DNA of 64,000 nt from Eublepharis macularius (Eukaryota > Chordata > Lepidosauria > Squamata > Eublepharidae): contig NC_072795.1 of NCBI RefSeq assembly GCF_028583425.1, forward strand, positions 75,034,001 to 75,098,000. The letters are read 5' to 3'. A model generated the notes under the pieces. The model ran no database searches. It saw only the letters and a list, made by a program, of their open reading frames with translations, and was not told where the DNA came from. Within the stretch, counting starts at the first letter, position 1. Each line of letters begins with the position of its first letter. Below are positions 48,190 through 61,019 of the stretch, one piece after another. Both the position numbers and the translations under genes were made by a program.

Positions 48190-49494
48190 ATGGAGACAGG
48201 CGAATGGTATCAAGGCAGTAAGCTCTACATACCACACAGTTTACGGAGAGAAATCCTTCAACAATGCCATGACTCCAAATTGGCTGGCCATTTCAGCTAC
48301 TTAAAAACCCTCTACTTAGTACAACAGCAATTCTGGTGGCCCAATATGAGATAAGATGTGTCCCAATACGTTACTTCCTGTCCAGTATGTGTTATGGGAA
48401 AATCCAGGAGGGGGAAACCCCCAGGGCTCCTGCAACGTCTGGAGACCCCACCCAGACCATGGGCAGTAATCTCAATGGACTTTATCACTGACCTGCCACC
48501 CTTGAAAGGATACACATGTATCCTGGTAGTAGTTGACCTATTCTCCGAACAAGTCCATTTATACCGTGTACTACTATCCCCACCGCCAAAAAACTGGCTA
48601 AGCTGTTCATGAAGCATATAGTTAGACTACACTCTTTTCCCCTCAAGGTAATCTCGGATTGAGGCATGCAATTCGTTGCCAACTTCTGGCGGGAACTCCT
48701 CCAAGTTGCGAGCATTGAACAAGGCATAAGCTCCGTTCATCATCCTCAAACCGACAGACAAACAGAATGCACTAACCAAGTGCTGGAACAATTCTTACAA
48801 TGCTACATCAATTATCAACAAGATAACTGGACAGACTTTATCCATTTTGCCGAATACGCATACAACAATGCGATCCATCAACTGGAGCAAAATAGTCCAT
48901 GGATACAAGGGAACAGCCTTACCCTTCACAACCAACCCCGAATCCCAAAAAGTTGGGGATCTGGGAGAATGGTGGTCTACGTTGACATCCCAGTGGGAGA
49001 TGTTACAGGAGACCCTAAAAAAGGCCAAGGAGGATTACAAAAAGTTTGCTAACCGGCACTGCACTGAGCAATGGAAACTACTGCCCAGGGACCGGGTGTA
49101 CGTCTCTACCAAGAACTTTAAAAGAGTCCAACCATGCAAAAAACCAGGACCCAAATACCTTGGCCCCTTCCCGGTCGAAAGAGTAATCAATGATGTTACC
49201 GTGGAACTAGAACTCCCAAAAAACCTATGCCAAATCCACTCAACGTTCCACTTCAGCCTCCTGAAAAAAGCTTCGGCCCCGGACGAGTGGCATCTGGAAA
49301 CAGGGGTTCCACATCCTACCCTAGTAGACGGGCAAGTCCACTACGAAGTAGAGAGAATTCTGGAGTCCAAAATTAGAAACTGGAAACTTTATTACTTAAT
49401 CCGGTGGCGAGACTTCGACGAGGCATTCCGGGAGTGGGTTGAACACTCCCATGTCAATGACCCCCGACACATTGCAAACTTCCACAGATGATGC
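48190..49494 (+). pseudogene. Integrase with C-terminal chromodomain, Ty3/gypsy element
   Basis: HHCC zinc finger (H at CHDSKLAGHF, then CPVC), core start ISMDFITDLP, core end HHPQTDRQTECTNQVLEQF. The C-terminus at 49340-49491 has YEVERILESK and YLIRWRDFDEAFREWVEH, a chromodomain. Such domains steer integration towards marked chromatin in chromoviruses. Stops near 48353 and 48610-48660 and a shift near 48890 break the frame. Confidence 0.85.
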
Positions 49495-49522
49495 CCGGAC
49501 AAGCCGGGGCCTGGCAGGTGAG

Positions 49523-49544
49523 GAGGGCCTTGCGGGGGCAGAAA
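49523..49544 (+). other. Polypurine-type tract before the 3' LTR
   Basis: GCGGGGGCAGAAA directly precedes the 3' LTR, the position of a plus-strand primer. Confidence 0.5.
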
Positions 49545-49965
49545 TGTCAGGTCTCTTGCCCACTGTCCCTCCATATTGTTGCTCAGGTTCAGATATGTTG
49601 CAATAGCAACCTGTTCACTTGTTGTTTTCCAGATTCCAGGATGGTTGAGCCCTTATCTCGGATGGCTCGTCACAGTGGCCTTGGGACAGCTCCTTCCTGT
49701 CCCGCTACTGATTGTGTTTGGCTGGGAGAACTGGAGGGGTGGGGGAACTTGTGGAAGGGTTGATATAATGTACTCAATGTGTCATTCTTAACAAGAGACC
49801 TGTGTACAGCCAGACGCCTTTACTTGCTTCTGTGTAACCGATGGACATATGTATGGCGAAGCCTATGATATCTCAATAAAGACCCATTTACTCAAGAGAC
49901 CTTGGATTTCTTGCTGCAAGGATTGGGAGTCACCTTCAATGTATCCTGTCTTCCATAGACTGACA
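49545..49965 (+). repeat. 3' LTR of the Ty3/gypsy element
   Basis: TGTCAGGTCTC to AGACTGACA, followed by the GCCTG duplication at 49966-49970. Confidence 0.92.
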
Positions 49966-51110
49966 GCCTGCCCCCTGCTTTAACCCAACGAGTATTAAGA
50001 GTGGAGCAGATGGCAATGCCCATCCCCCACCTTAACCCAGCTGGTATTAGGAGTGGAGCAGGTGGCAATGCCCACCCTCCACCTTAACCCAGCTGGTATA
50101 AGGAGCGGAGCAGGTAGCAATGCCCACCCACCCCCGCCATAACCCAGCTGGTATTAGGTGCGGAGTAGTTGGCAATGCCCTCTCCCAGCCTTCATCCAGC
50201 TGGTATTAGGAGCGGAACAGATAGCAATGTCCCCCCCCTTCCTTAACCCAGCTGGTATTAGGAGCAGAGTAGGTGGCATTTCCCCTCCCACCTTAACATA
50301 GCTGTTATTAGCAGCAGAGCAGGTGGCAATGCCACAACCAACCTTAACCCAGCTGGTATTAGGAGTAGAGGACTTTGCAGTGCCGCCCCCCCTTCACTCA
50401 GCTGGGATCAGAAGCAGAGCAGGTAGCTTTGCCCACCTACTGCCTTAACCCAGCAGGTATTAGGAGCGAAGCAGGTGGCAATGCCCCCCCCACCTTAACC
50501 CAGCTTAGATCAGGAGCAGAGCAGGTGACAATACCCCCCACCCCTTCACCCAGCTGGGATCAGGAGCAGATCAGATGGCAATGCCTGCCCTCCTTCTCCC
50601 AACTGGGATCAGGAGTGGAGCAGGTGACAATGCCCTCCCGCCTTAACCCAGCTGGAATTAGTGGCAGAGCAGGTAGCAATGCCCCCCCCACCATCACCCA
50701 TTTGGGATCAGGAATGGAGCAGGTGGCAATGCCCACCTTGCTCCTTCACCCAACTGGGATCAGGAGCAGAGCAGGTAGTAAAGCTCACCACCCACCTTCA
50801 CCTGTCAGGATCAGGCATGGAGCAGGAGGCAATGCCTGTTCCTCCCTTTATCCAGCGGGGAGCAGGGGGCAATGCCCACCCCTTTCACCTAGCTGAGATT
50901 AGGTTCGGAGCAGGCGGCAATGCCTGCCCCCCTTCACCCAGCCATAGTCAGGTGCAGAACAGGAGGCAATGCCCCCCCTTTACCCGGCATGTATCAGGCA
51001 TGGAGCAGGTAGCAAATCCCACCACCCCTTCACATGGCCGAGATCAGGCAGATCAGGCATGGAGCAGATGACAATGCCCACCCCCTCCTTCACCAGCTGG
51101 AATCAGTGAT
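49966..51110 (+). repeat. Minisatellite, right part
   Basis: About 20 units of roughly 50-60 bases built on GGAGCAGGTGGCAATGCC and CTTAACCCAGCTGGTATTAG, more diverged towards the right (CTTCACCCAGCTGGGATCAGG types). Confidence 0.88.
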
Positions 51111-51139
51111 GGAGGAGAAGCGAATGCCTGCCTGCCTGC

Positions 51140-52107
51140 CCTCTACTTTCTAGAGCCCATTGTACTTTTCCCACAACGGGCTTCGTTGATAGTAAATTAT
51201 AGCACCGTATAACATCTAGGAAGCAAAAGCAACTAGGAGGATTAACAGAATCCTTATGCTTGCGCAGTCAGCTCCTTCTTCACTTTCCACTGTTTATGCG
51301 TATCCCAACAACCATGTAGAACTTGACCACTAGTAGCCACCACAAATATTTCAAAGGTTCCCTGTGACTCCTCCTCCAGCACATTTGATTCTCTTTCATA
51401 GTCAGAAGAATACACATAAGATTAGAACACCTACCTTCAGTTGCACCTTTCCAGGCCTTCTGGACTTCCAGGATGGACCCCTAGAATTTTTTACTCCTGG
51501 TCTCTACTCTTTGAGGCCTCACTGCAATTATGCACTAATACACACGAAAGGAGAATGAATTGGCACAGAATGCACCAGAGGATAATGTCAGCTTTTATAG
51601 TTTTCAGCTGTAGGCCTTGCGGTACATAGGAGCTCTCACAGTAAGTCACTAATACATTGATACATCTGCACACCAATTAATTTATCTTGTCTGCTCTGCC
51701 CCTGTAAACAAATGTACAAACAAAACTTTAAAATTTTTGTCCTTGATCTATTTCAACAGCTCATAAACCACAAGATAAATATTTTAATATCTTGAAGCCA
51801 GCTTCATTATATTTAACATACAGTAAAGATTGTTCCAGTGTTTGAGAAATGGTGTTGTGTCCTGTAACCTAGAGCAGATAAGACTGAGAAAATTCAACTC
51901 CCTCAAAGAATATACAAAGAATTAGAAAGAGGATCATGAATAAAAATTAAACAATTGATTGCAAGTGTCTTAATTGGCATCATTTATCCAATCCTGGAGT
52001 CAAAGATTCATGCCAAAATGTCTCTAGAAATAGGCCTAGTGAACAAGCAATAAGATTATTTTAAATAAGCAGAATTAGGAAGATGGGGATCTGTCCATTT
52101 TCTTTGC
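51140..52107. other. Unassigned intergenic sequence
   Basis: No gene or named repeat recognised. Confidence 0.4.
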
Positions 52108-52115
52108 CTCAATAG

Positions 52116-52923
52116 TAGACATGGGTATGAACAAAAAAAAATGAACCATGTGATTCATGGTTCATAGCATTCCACGGAAACTTGAACTACGAACGTCCGA
52201 CCTTTTTCCAATTCAGGAATTGGTTTGTGGTTCGTGGTTCATGGCATTTCAACCACCCTGCACTGTCTGCTGAAGCCGGTGCGTAGCGTTTGAAACAGAC
52301 AGCCCCTTTCTCCTGCTGCCCGGGCTGTCAGTTTCACAGCCCCCACACAGTGTTCAGCCATGGAGTCTGTAAAACTGACAGTCTCTTTTCCTGCTGCCTG
52401 GGCTGTCAGTTTCACAGACCCCATGCTGGAACCAGTGCAGGATCTGTAAAACTGACAGCCTGGGCAGCAGGAGAAAGGGGGTGTTAGTTTCACAGACCCC
52501 GCACTGGTTCCAGTGTGGGGTCTGTGAAACTGACAGCCTGAGCAACAGGAAAAGAGGCTGTCAGTTTCACAGACCCCACACTGGAACCGGCTGAACCCAG
52601 CACGGGGTCTGTGAAACTGACAGCCCCTTTCTCCTGCTGCCCAGGCCAGTTCCAGTGCAGGGTCTATGAAACTGACAGCCGCTTTCTCCAACGGCCAGAG
52701 CAGTAGAAGAAAGAGGCTGTCAATTTCACAGACCCTGCACTGGGTTCAGCTGACAGGCTGAAACTGGCGCGGGGTCTGTGAAACTGCAAACCGGCCACAT
52801 AACGTCTGGAAAAAGTCATTTGTTCCGGAAAAACGCAGTCCCACGAAACCCGTGTTTCTCTTCAAATGAACCGCCTGTTCCATACGGAATTTTGTTCCAT
52901 GGTTCATTACGTGACCATCTCTA
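52116..52923 (+). mobile_element. hAT-type non-autonomous element 3 with palindromic core
   Basis: Flanked by an exact 8-base duplication CTCAATAG (52108-52115 and 52924-52931). Ends TAGACATGGG and CCATCTCTA are near inverted repeats. The core (about 52260-52790) is built from TCTGTGAAACTGACAGCC and its reverse complement in alternating order. No transposase. Confidence 0.75.
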
Positions 52924-52979
52924 CTCAATAGTGATAGACAATATTAAATGTGCATGTTTTTAAAATTAACTGTTTAGTT

Positions 52980-53160
52980 TGGTTTAGTTTATTGGTCTAT
53001 TGGAGCCTACCCTCCACACAAGTGGGCCCAGGGTGGGTCACAACAAGAAATTATAATACAATTAAAGCTTAAAACATACAATAAATATGAATAAAAAGTA
53101 AATTTCAGTACAACATAGTTTCAATACAACTGTTAAAACAACTTAATAATCATCTTTGTT
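52980..53160 (+). repeat. Reptile interspersed repeat end
   Basis: TTTATTGGTCTATTGGAG, CACAAGTGGGCCCAGGGTGGGTCACAAC and an A-rich tail: the layout of a dispersed LINE/SINE end in squamates. Confidence 0.45.
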
Positions 53161-53372
53161 TTCTTCTAGGTAAAGTAGCAGGATCTAAGTAGTTCCGCTT
53201 AGGTTTTCTATCCAGACATCCAAATCTGTTTATGAAGTGAATTTGGACTCCCACTTTCATCATGCTGTCATCTGCTTTCCTCTGTTCTAGCTTATGCTGT
53301 TTGTTATTCTATTTCTGTTGGCATATATGATTCTTTTTCTAATTTTAATGCACAGTAAAGCACATGTGTGTG

Positions 53373-54100
53373 TTATGTGCTCTCAAGTCGCCTTTGACCT
53401 ATGGTGACCCTATGAATGAAAGACCTCCAAAATGTCCTATCATTAACAGACTTGCTCAGAACTTAAAAACTGGAGAATGTGGCTTCTTTTATTTAGTCAA
53501 GCCATCTCGTTTTAGGGCTTCCTCTTTTCCTACTGCCTTCTACTTTTCCTAGCACTATTGACTTTTCCAGCGAATCCTGTCTTCTCATGGTGACCAAAGT
53601 ACTATAGCCTCAGTTTTGTCATTTTAGGTTCTAGGGAGAATTCAGGCTTGATTTCATCTAGAATCCACTTATTTGTCTTTTTGGCTGTTTATGGTATCCA
53701 TAAAACTCTCCTCCAGCACCATATTCCAAACAAATCAATTTTCTTCCTGTCAGCTTTCTTCACTGTCCACCTTTCACATCTGTACAACATAATGGGGAAT
53801 ATCATTGTTTGGATTATCTTGATCTTGGTCCCCAGAGAGACATCTTAAGGATCTTATCTAGCTCCCTCACTGCTGCCCTTCCAAGTCTCAATCTCCTTCT
53901 GATTTCCTCATTGGAATCTACCTGTTGGTTGATGATTGAGCCAAGGAATAGAAAATCTTGGGACAATTTCAATTTCCTCATTTGTCATTTTAATTCTCCT
54001 TTAGATATGAATCGACCCAGAGACTCTCATCCCCCATCCTTGATGGCTTTCCAAGCCACTCGGTTCCTCTAGGAGCCTCTAAGAGCTCTGGTCATTTGTT
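53373..54100 (-). pseudogene. RTE/BovB-like LINE fragment
   Basis: Read on the minus strand it gives the C-terminal reverse-transcriptase tail typical of BovB-like LINEs (a region with SWTVKK- and WRR-type blocks, here degraded), and ends with the 3' end type TAGGGTCACCATAGGTCAAAGG. No open frame remains. Confidence 0.55.
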
Positions 54101-54679
54101 TTGAAGCACTTCAGCTTCCTGGGTTCTTTTGAGTGTCTGTGCCTCCTTGGCAAGCAACACTGGACACAGGCTGGTAAAATATATTATTGGAGGTTATTAA
54201 AGAAAGAACATAGGAGTGTGTGCAAGGCAGAAACCGCTCTTAAGCATTTAGGCAAGGCAGAAAACAAATAACAGCTTGCTGATCTAAATATGTTCTAACT
54301 AGCTAACATGTTACTGGCTATCTGACTAAGCATATTCTTAGTTGGTTCCAAACCTGGTTGATCTTACCAAAGTCCATCCATGCCAGCTTATTCTAGGTTT
54401 CCTGGAGGTGGCATGGAGCTGAAGAGCTTTCTCTCACATTGCAGGTAGTTGGCAATGGCTACAGGGTAGCAAGACTTATAAACTGCCTAGAGATAAAGAA
54501 GTTTCTTGAGATCTGGAGGGGCATCAGCCCGCTCAAAGAACCAATCAATTCTCGGTTACTTAATTGGACATTATGGCCCTGTCAAAGTTTAGGGAATATT
54601 GCTATAGCTGAGATCAGCATCAGGCTCTTACCTTCTCCAAGGCCACTCTCTCATGAGAAAAAAGCATCCCAGGTGCAGC

Positions 54680-54740
54680 TAATTAACATGAGGCTGGACA
54701 TGAGGCTAATTAACATGAGGCAGGATATGAGGCCTGAACC
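54680..54740 (+). repeat. Short tandem repeat
   Basis: ATGAGGCTGGACATGAGGC and TTAACATGAGGCAGGATATG: a unit of about 16-36 bases, twice to four times. Confidence 0.55.
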
Positions 54741-54979
54741 AGTCTTAAACTTAGTATTCTCTGTTAAGTGGTACAAGGCCTGATCCTTAAAGGATATTTT
54801 ACATGTGAGAAGAAACTACGTAGGGTCTAAGTCTATTTAAAAGCCAAATGGAGTAAAACTGATTCTATGACTCTGGAAATTTGAAAAAGTATTGCTAGAA
54901 AAAAAATGGCATTTTTCATTATTCCTTTATTTTAAACTAGAATTGAGGAAACGTCCCTTCTCCAGGTCCATACAAAATA

Positions 54980-55480
54980 CAAACATCTATGCTTGGAATT
55001 ATTAGGAAAGGAACTAAAAATAAAATGGCTAATATCGTGTCACGCTTGTGTGAAGAGAGTAGGAGTTTTCCTGGCGTCTTCAGGCAGGCCATTCTATAAG
55101 GTGGGAGCCATCACAAGAGAGTGGATCTTGTATACAGGCAGCTGTTGATTTTGCCCATTTGCAGAAGGCCCTGTTAAGATGAGCAAAGCTGGCATGGCAA
55201 GGCATAGGTAAAGAGGCAAGTCCTGAAGATATGACGCCACGAAGGCCTTATATCTTCATATGCAGGATATAAGGCCGTGAAGGGCTTTGTATATGATAGC
55301 TAAAACTTTGAATTGAGCCCAGTAATTGATGGGGAGGGAAGCCATTGGAGTGACTGCAGTTTGGGAGTAAGATGCATGCTTTGCCTAGCTCCTGATAATA
55401 GCTAAGCTGTGGCATTCTGTACCAACTGGAGTCTCCAAAGTTTCATTGAAGGGAGGTAAGCTGGGTTTCATCTTCATACT
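54980..55480 (+). repeat. Reptile LINE-derived repeat, copy 3
   Basis: Shares GGGAGTTTTCCTG-like, CAGAAGGCCCTGTT, TTTGAATTGAGCCCAGTAAT and GCATTCTGTACCAACTGGAG with copy 1 at 33700-34760. Confidence 0.5.
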
Positions 55481-55495
55481 GATAAAAACCAGAGG

Positions 55496-55530
55496 TATTG
55501 TCGAAGGCTTTCACGGCCGGAGAACCCCCA
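55496..55530 (+). repeat. Fragment of the 157-base insert family
   Basis: TATTGTCGAAGGCTTTCACG and GCCGGAGAAC match the end of the insert at 21937-22093. Confidence 0.6.
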
Positions 55531-55539
55531 ACAACCAAA

Positions 55540-58500
55540 ACCAGAGGTGTTTGGAAAGGTAAGGGCCAAACTAGATGTTAGGAGTCTGAAGAATGAAACA
55601 AATGAGCTAGAAATACATACAGAACCATTGTTTTGTTTCATTAAAGTGGCTTCTGGAATGGTGAACCAAGTCTGAGAAACCAAGTTATAATGAACACTCT
55701 CTTATCAAGCTGTTTGTGTTCTCACCATGCAGCTGCTACTGCAGGCAGACAGGCAGGAAGGCAGGAAGGCACTGGGCCTGCAGCATCTTGTTTTCCTTAA
55801 CAGCATTGTCTCCAAACAATCGGATCCCAAGGGGAGAAAAACCTTACCATCTAGTTAACTCTGTTAGAGGGAAGAGGAAATGTGTGCATGAGTGAATCTT
55901 TTTTGTTGTTGTTGCAGCAATAACTGGGCAATGACATTCTCTCCCTTCCAATCAGATTCTCACAAGGGGAGGAGCAGTGCACTGACCTCTCTGCCAATCA
56001 CCGTAGAAACTCCATTAGAGGGAAGAAGGAATGTGTTGGGGGATTGTGAGGGGGAAACTGTTGCCTGTAAAAAAATAGGGAAAGGTAGTGGATTGGGTTG
56101 GAATGGAAACGTCTGGGAGGGAAGACACGGGCTGGCCAAAAAGATGCAACAGTCTAGCATCATGGCACTGGTCTGTTTCCCCCAACCCAATCAAGGCACT
56201 TTCAAGCTTGGTTACTGTCATTATCATGAGAAGTGCTGCTAGACAGGGTGCAAATGATCTGTTCAATCAATCAAACTTGATAAAATCCCTGGAAGTCTTC
56301 AGTCATAGTGTTTTGGGACTCTTTCTTGGAATCAAATTGCAAAGGTATACCTCAATGAAACTTCAGCTACCTTACAGTTCTCACTTGTGCAACAAACCAT
56401 CTAGTTTTCTCTTCAAGTTTCCATTCTACTGCAAGCCCCTCTCCCCAGCATCTGCCAAAACATGATTTCAAAAAAAAACATCCGCATCAAACTTAAGTCA
56501 AGAACCCTGGAAGCCATTGGCCTACTCTGTCTTTCAAAAACAGTCTTGTCTGCCTACAGCAAAAGGAAAATGTATAGAAAACATAGGTCTGGGGTGGGGA
56601 GGATGGAATTCATACAATCTTGCAGCTTGCCTGCACTTGGGGGCGATGCATATTGGAGGCAATTAATGTGAGAGCATACTGACACCCTGTTTTGCAGCAG
56701 AATGCCGAGCATCAAAAGGAACGATTCTCTCCTCATCATGGCAATGAAACTGCAAACCACAAGGAAACATGGCAGCAACAGGCAATAACTGACTCAAAGG
56801 TAATAATTGATTGGCACTATCATCACTTAGAAAAAAAGAGAAGTGAATATAAAGCAGAATTTTTTTATGCTGCCGCACTGGTTGGAGATCACCTCTGCTT
56901 GGGCACCAACCCGCCACTGCTACCCTGCTACCACTTTGCTAGTTTCCTGCCGTTGTGTGTCCACTGACACTTGCCTTCTTCAGGGTCCATTGTTGTGTGT
57001 GTAGTGTACTTGTGGAAAAACTTGGTGGATTGCTGTTTTAGAGGGAGTAGGACTAATGATCAATGTGTTTTTTGGTTAAAGGTGAAAACAGCTGCCCTAG
57101 AGCCTTGTATCCCCAACATCCCTGAAAATAACAGAGTGCATGTGTACAGCCAAGACTCATCTTGATGCCTTCCTCAAGCATTTGGGGGGGGGGCTGTAAA
57201 CACTGAACCCCATTGTTGTGTGTGCACAAACTCAGTGGGTTAAATGGTTTACAGGGAGGACTATGTTTTGTGCGATTTTGGTGCCATTAATTGCAAAAAC
57301 ATCTCTTCCAAAGCACCTCAAAGATCTAATGGCAAAGAATGCATCCAAAACTCATGATAATAAAAAAAACCTAATGGATTAGAGCCAAAATGGTAATGCC
57401 CCACCCCAAAAATATCAATAATAGTAAATAGTTCATTCAAAAGCCCCAGATTCAGAACTGAGACAAAAATTTTCTCAATACACACCTCTACTCAGGAGAT
57501 ATGCAAAAGTCTCCCATCTGTTCAGCTGTGAGTAAGACCAGATGAGGAGGGTGGAGGAGAATGGAGCAGCATCCTTCCCTTGTTGCTGTTTTTTTTCAGT
57601 CTAAATCTCTTTCCCTTTCCCCAGATATTGCCCCACATGGCAGGGGCACATACAGGAGATACAGAGACATAGAGGGGTAAGTTTGGGTGGGAAAAGAACA
57701 GGAAGATAATAATTTAGATACTGCTTCTGCTTGCTCATGTCAACAGCATTCAATGACTACTCTCTGAAAAAAAATGAAGAGATTGTGTGTGTAACATCTT
57801 ATACAAATCTGCGACAAAGCTCAGCATGGGAACAATCAGAAACTATTAAAGTCCCTTGAGCGATTGACAGACATGGACTTAACTGGAATATTCTTAACAT
57901 AGAATGATTTCTGGCACCAGTATTAAAAAAACCTCATATCCCACAGGCAGAGTCTACAACCTTGGGATAGTTTTTAAGAATGTCAATGTTAAACATTATA
58001 AGGGCTTTAAGTGTTCTGTTTGATAGGGAGCATTCATTATGCAAATAGGATAGCCCATGGGCAACTGTCTGTTTTGTTGAGCTTTGCTTTTTCTTTGTTC
58101 AAAGGATGGAAGTAGATACAGGAAAACTCCAGACTTAAGTTAGTAATTCATTTAACTACAGCTTTTCAGAGTATATTAAGAAGAAAAATAATCCCAAACA
58201 TCAAATAAGAAGATATTAATCTGAAAGAGACCTAAATGAAACATGGAGGGGTCACTAGTGAAGAAAACGTCATTAATTTCAGCTGGTTTGCCTTTAAAGC
58301 TGTAATGGCTGTAGGACACTCAGATTTGTCATGTGTCATGTATAGTGGATAGTTCCTACCAAGATAAGGATTTAGAGAAAACCAGTATTTGCAGATATGT
58401 TTTATCAGTGACAACTCCACACATTTTTCAAATATATATAAGATAAACTCTTCCAAGATTTTGTCTGCCACAAATGATCATTGTTGAACTAACTGTATTT

Positions 58501-61019
58501 CACTATGTCTCATTCCTAGAAGGCAACTATTCCTTTGATTAATTTCAGAAGACTTTGGTAAGAGTCGATGCTTGTGTTAAAAATATCTGTTTGTAATGGG
58601 CAATGGGAATTTTCAATGACACATAGAAACTGAAACTTCATGCAAGGCTCTAGTTGGTCATTAGGAACCAAAAGCCATGTTTGGCCTTCACTGTATTTCC
58701 CATCACAGCCAACTGTGCCATTGAATGCTAGGGAATCCTTGTGTTGGCATCTGACAAAGGCCTCTTAGAGACCACATTTTCTGCATTAATGTCAGTTCTG
58801 AAGAAGGATTCAGCTGAACCTGAAAATAAGCAAAAATCCTATGCAGAGGTGGAAGCATTTAGGATAGCAGTTCTCGATCTTTAACAACCAGGGAACTCTC
58901 ATTTTGATTTAAAAATGTTTCATGAATCCCCAAGCCCTATCTTCTTCCTTCAACAACACCTGCCATACATTGGACAGCCCATTACCTATGGAGGGCTCCA
59001 TCCTTTAGTGTCCTCAGAACAATACAATGAGAATTACATGAGCTGCATTTCTACAGCAAGTTTAAGAAAAAAAGTTTGTTGTCTCTACATGGGCAAAAGG
59101 TCAGGTCTCAGAGGTTAGCTGATTCTACAGGGCTGCAACTTAAAAGACCATGGCTCGAGTTCTAATCAATCTCATCCTGCTATTGGAAAGAAACAACAAG
59201 AAACGTGTGCCAGAGATAGCAAGGAACTTCTTCATTGATTAATAACTTCTAGTCAGAGGCTGGCAAGGGACCTGGAAAAACTTGCAGTGCTGAAAAAAAG
59301 CAACAGAAAAGACTAGAATTTCACAAAACCTTAACTAGCAGAATTCAGCTGAAAGCTGCCATTGTCTTTTATTGTTGATGGATGAGGAGTGGTATCTCTC
59401 TGGTTCTCTGCTGAAGCCCATTGCATCAGAAAACCAGTTCAGTTATACCTGAAGTAACTAGGATGACTGAATCACGACTGTAACTCCTTGACTGCTACTT
59501 AGACAATTAGAGTTCCTAAGGCTATCCAGTAGGGCCCTTCTTAGGTTCTGATTGACCAATGGTCTGACAGAATAAGATTGTCTCGTATGATGAGGCAATT
59601 GCTCATACAGAGCTTGGTAAACTTAAAAAGTGTTTTAGTATTCATTTGGGAAGAAAGATGCCACAGCACTGTCACAGCACAGAAACTTAGTGACAGAAAC
59701 AAATGTGTATGAAAAGACTATTCCATAAGGGAGGCCTATTATAGAAGACAGGCAGCTTGACGATGGGAGAGCAGGTGGCTTTCATCCATTGAGTGTGAGA
59801 TTCACTGTCATTTAGTTTCCTCAGGGAAGGCTGCAATAGCACAAAAAGTGTTGTGGGACAAAAGTCAGTGTAAATTCAGATTGCCTCTACTGGCAATGAT
59901 GCCTACCAGCTGTAGGACTCACTGCACCTTTTCCTCACAGCAGAGAAAGAACAAATAGCAAGGTTTTAAGCTGCCAAGTGAAAGAATGGACTTGCTTGAG
60001 AAAAATGTGAAATGTGCAGTCCTTATAGCCTGGAGAGTGTGAGTTCAGATGTGAATATTTGGGCTTGACAGATTGTGAATTATTGTAGTTATGGTCAAGA
60101 AATTATACAAATGGCTCATGACAAGGGCATTGTTGCTGAAATGATGGAGGTTCAGCATGAACTCATTGGTAATTTGTGCTCTTGTTGAACACAGAGTGCA
60201 CTGAAAGCACAGCGACCTGCATTTGAGTGTGCTAAACTGATTATGTAAATATGCCCTCGTTCCAATGCCAAGGCCGATTTGATTTAATTTGACTATATTG
60301 TGTTACACAAACCATTCTTTTCTTTAAACCAGCACAAGCAATTGCTGTAAAAACCTTTTCATTGCTCTTTTTGAAGGAGGATTCCTATCCTGTTGCAATA
60401 TCATAGAAGATCAGATCTATCCAATTTCTTTTTCCAGTTAGAAGATACAAATGTTTCTGGCTGGAGGACACATTTGCTATAAGGATATTGCAGAAACAGC
60501 CTCTGATCCTGACCTATACAAAATTTAGAACTCCCTAAGTAGCTCACCACCACTATCAAGGTATGAGTATTCACATACCAGCTGGTGGCTATGAGGATTA
60601 TGGGTTTGGGTATAGAGCTTCTTCTAATTCTCACTCACTGATCATCAAGAGAACTCACACCTATGTTAGATACATGCACAATAGAATCCTGCATTGTCTC
60701 TAGGGAGATGATGCGTGAACAGGGAAGGAAGTTTCAGTCCCTTACAGTGCAATCCTAAGCAGAGCTACTTCAGTCTAAGCTCATTTAAATCAATAGGTTT
60801 AGACTGGAGGAATTCTTCTTAAGATGGCACTGTAAGTATCAGAAGCCCTCAGTTTTCTATATGCTTGGATTTTTGTGTGAGCAATGTCTAAATTTTGAAG
60901 TGGTATATTCCAGAGAGAGGTTTACCTCTCCAATATGTTGTGATGATTGGACTGTTAGGTTAGGACCTGGGAGACCCACGTCTGAATACCTACTCTGCCA
61001 TGGAAGTTTGCTGGGTGAC
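55540..61019. other. Unassigned intergenic sequence
   Basis: No coding exon, RNA gene or named repeat recognised. Open frames at 55892-56967 are short and overlapping on both strands with no domain signature. Confidence 0.35.

Larger units (their letters stand above)
42999..49965 (+). mobile_element. Ty3/gypsy LTR retrotransposon (chromovirus type), defective
   Basis: LTRs at 42999-43429 (431 bp) and 49545-49965 (421 bp), both TG...CA, flanked by GCCTG on both sides. Between them are gag, protease, reverse transcriptase, RNase H, integrase and a chromodomain. LTRs are very similar, which suggests a fairly recent insertion, but stops and shifts already break gag and pol. Confidence 0.92.

Noticed and set aside
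55892-56967. Cluster of open frames near 56 kb
   Set aside because: Short, overlapping on both strands, no recognisable domain or splice sites.
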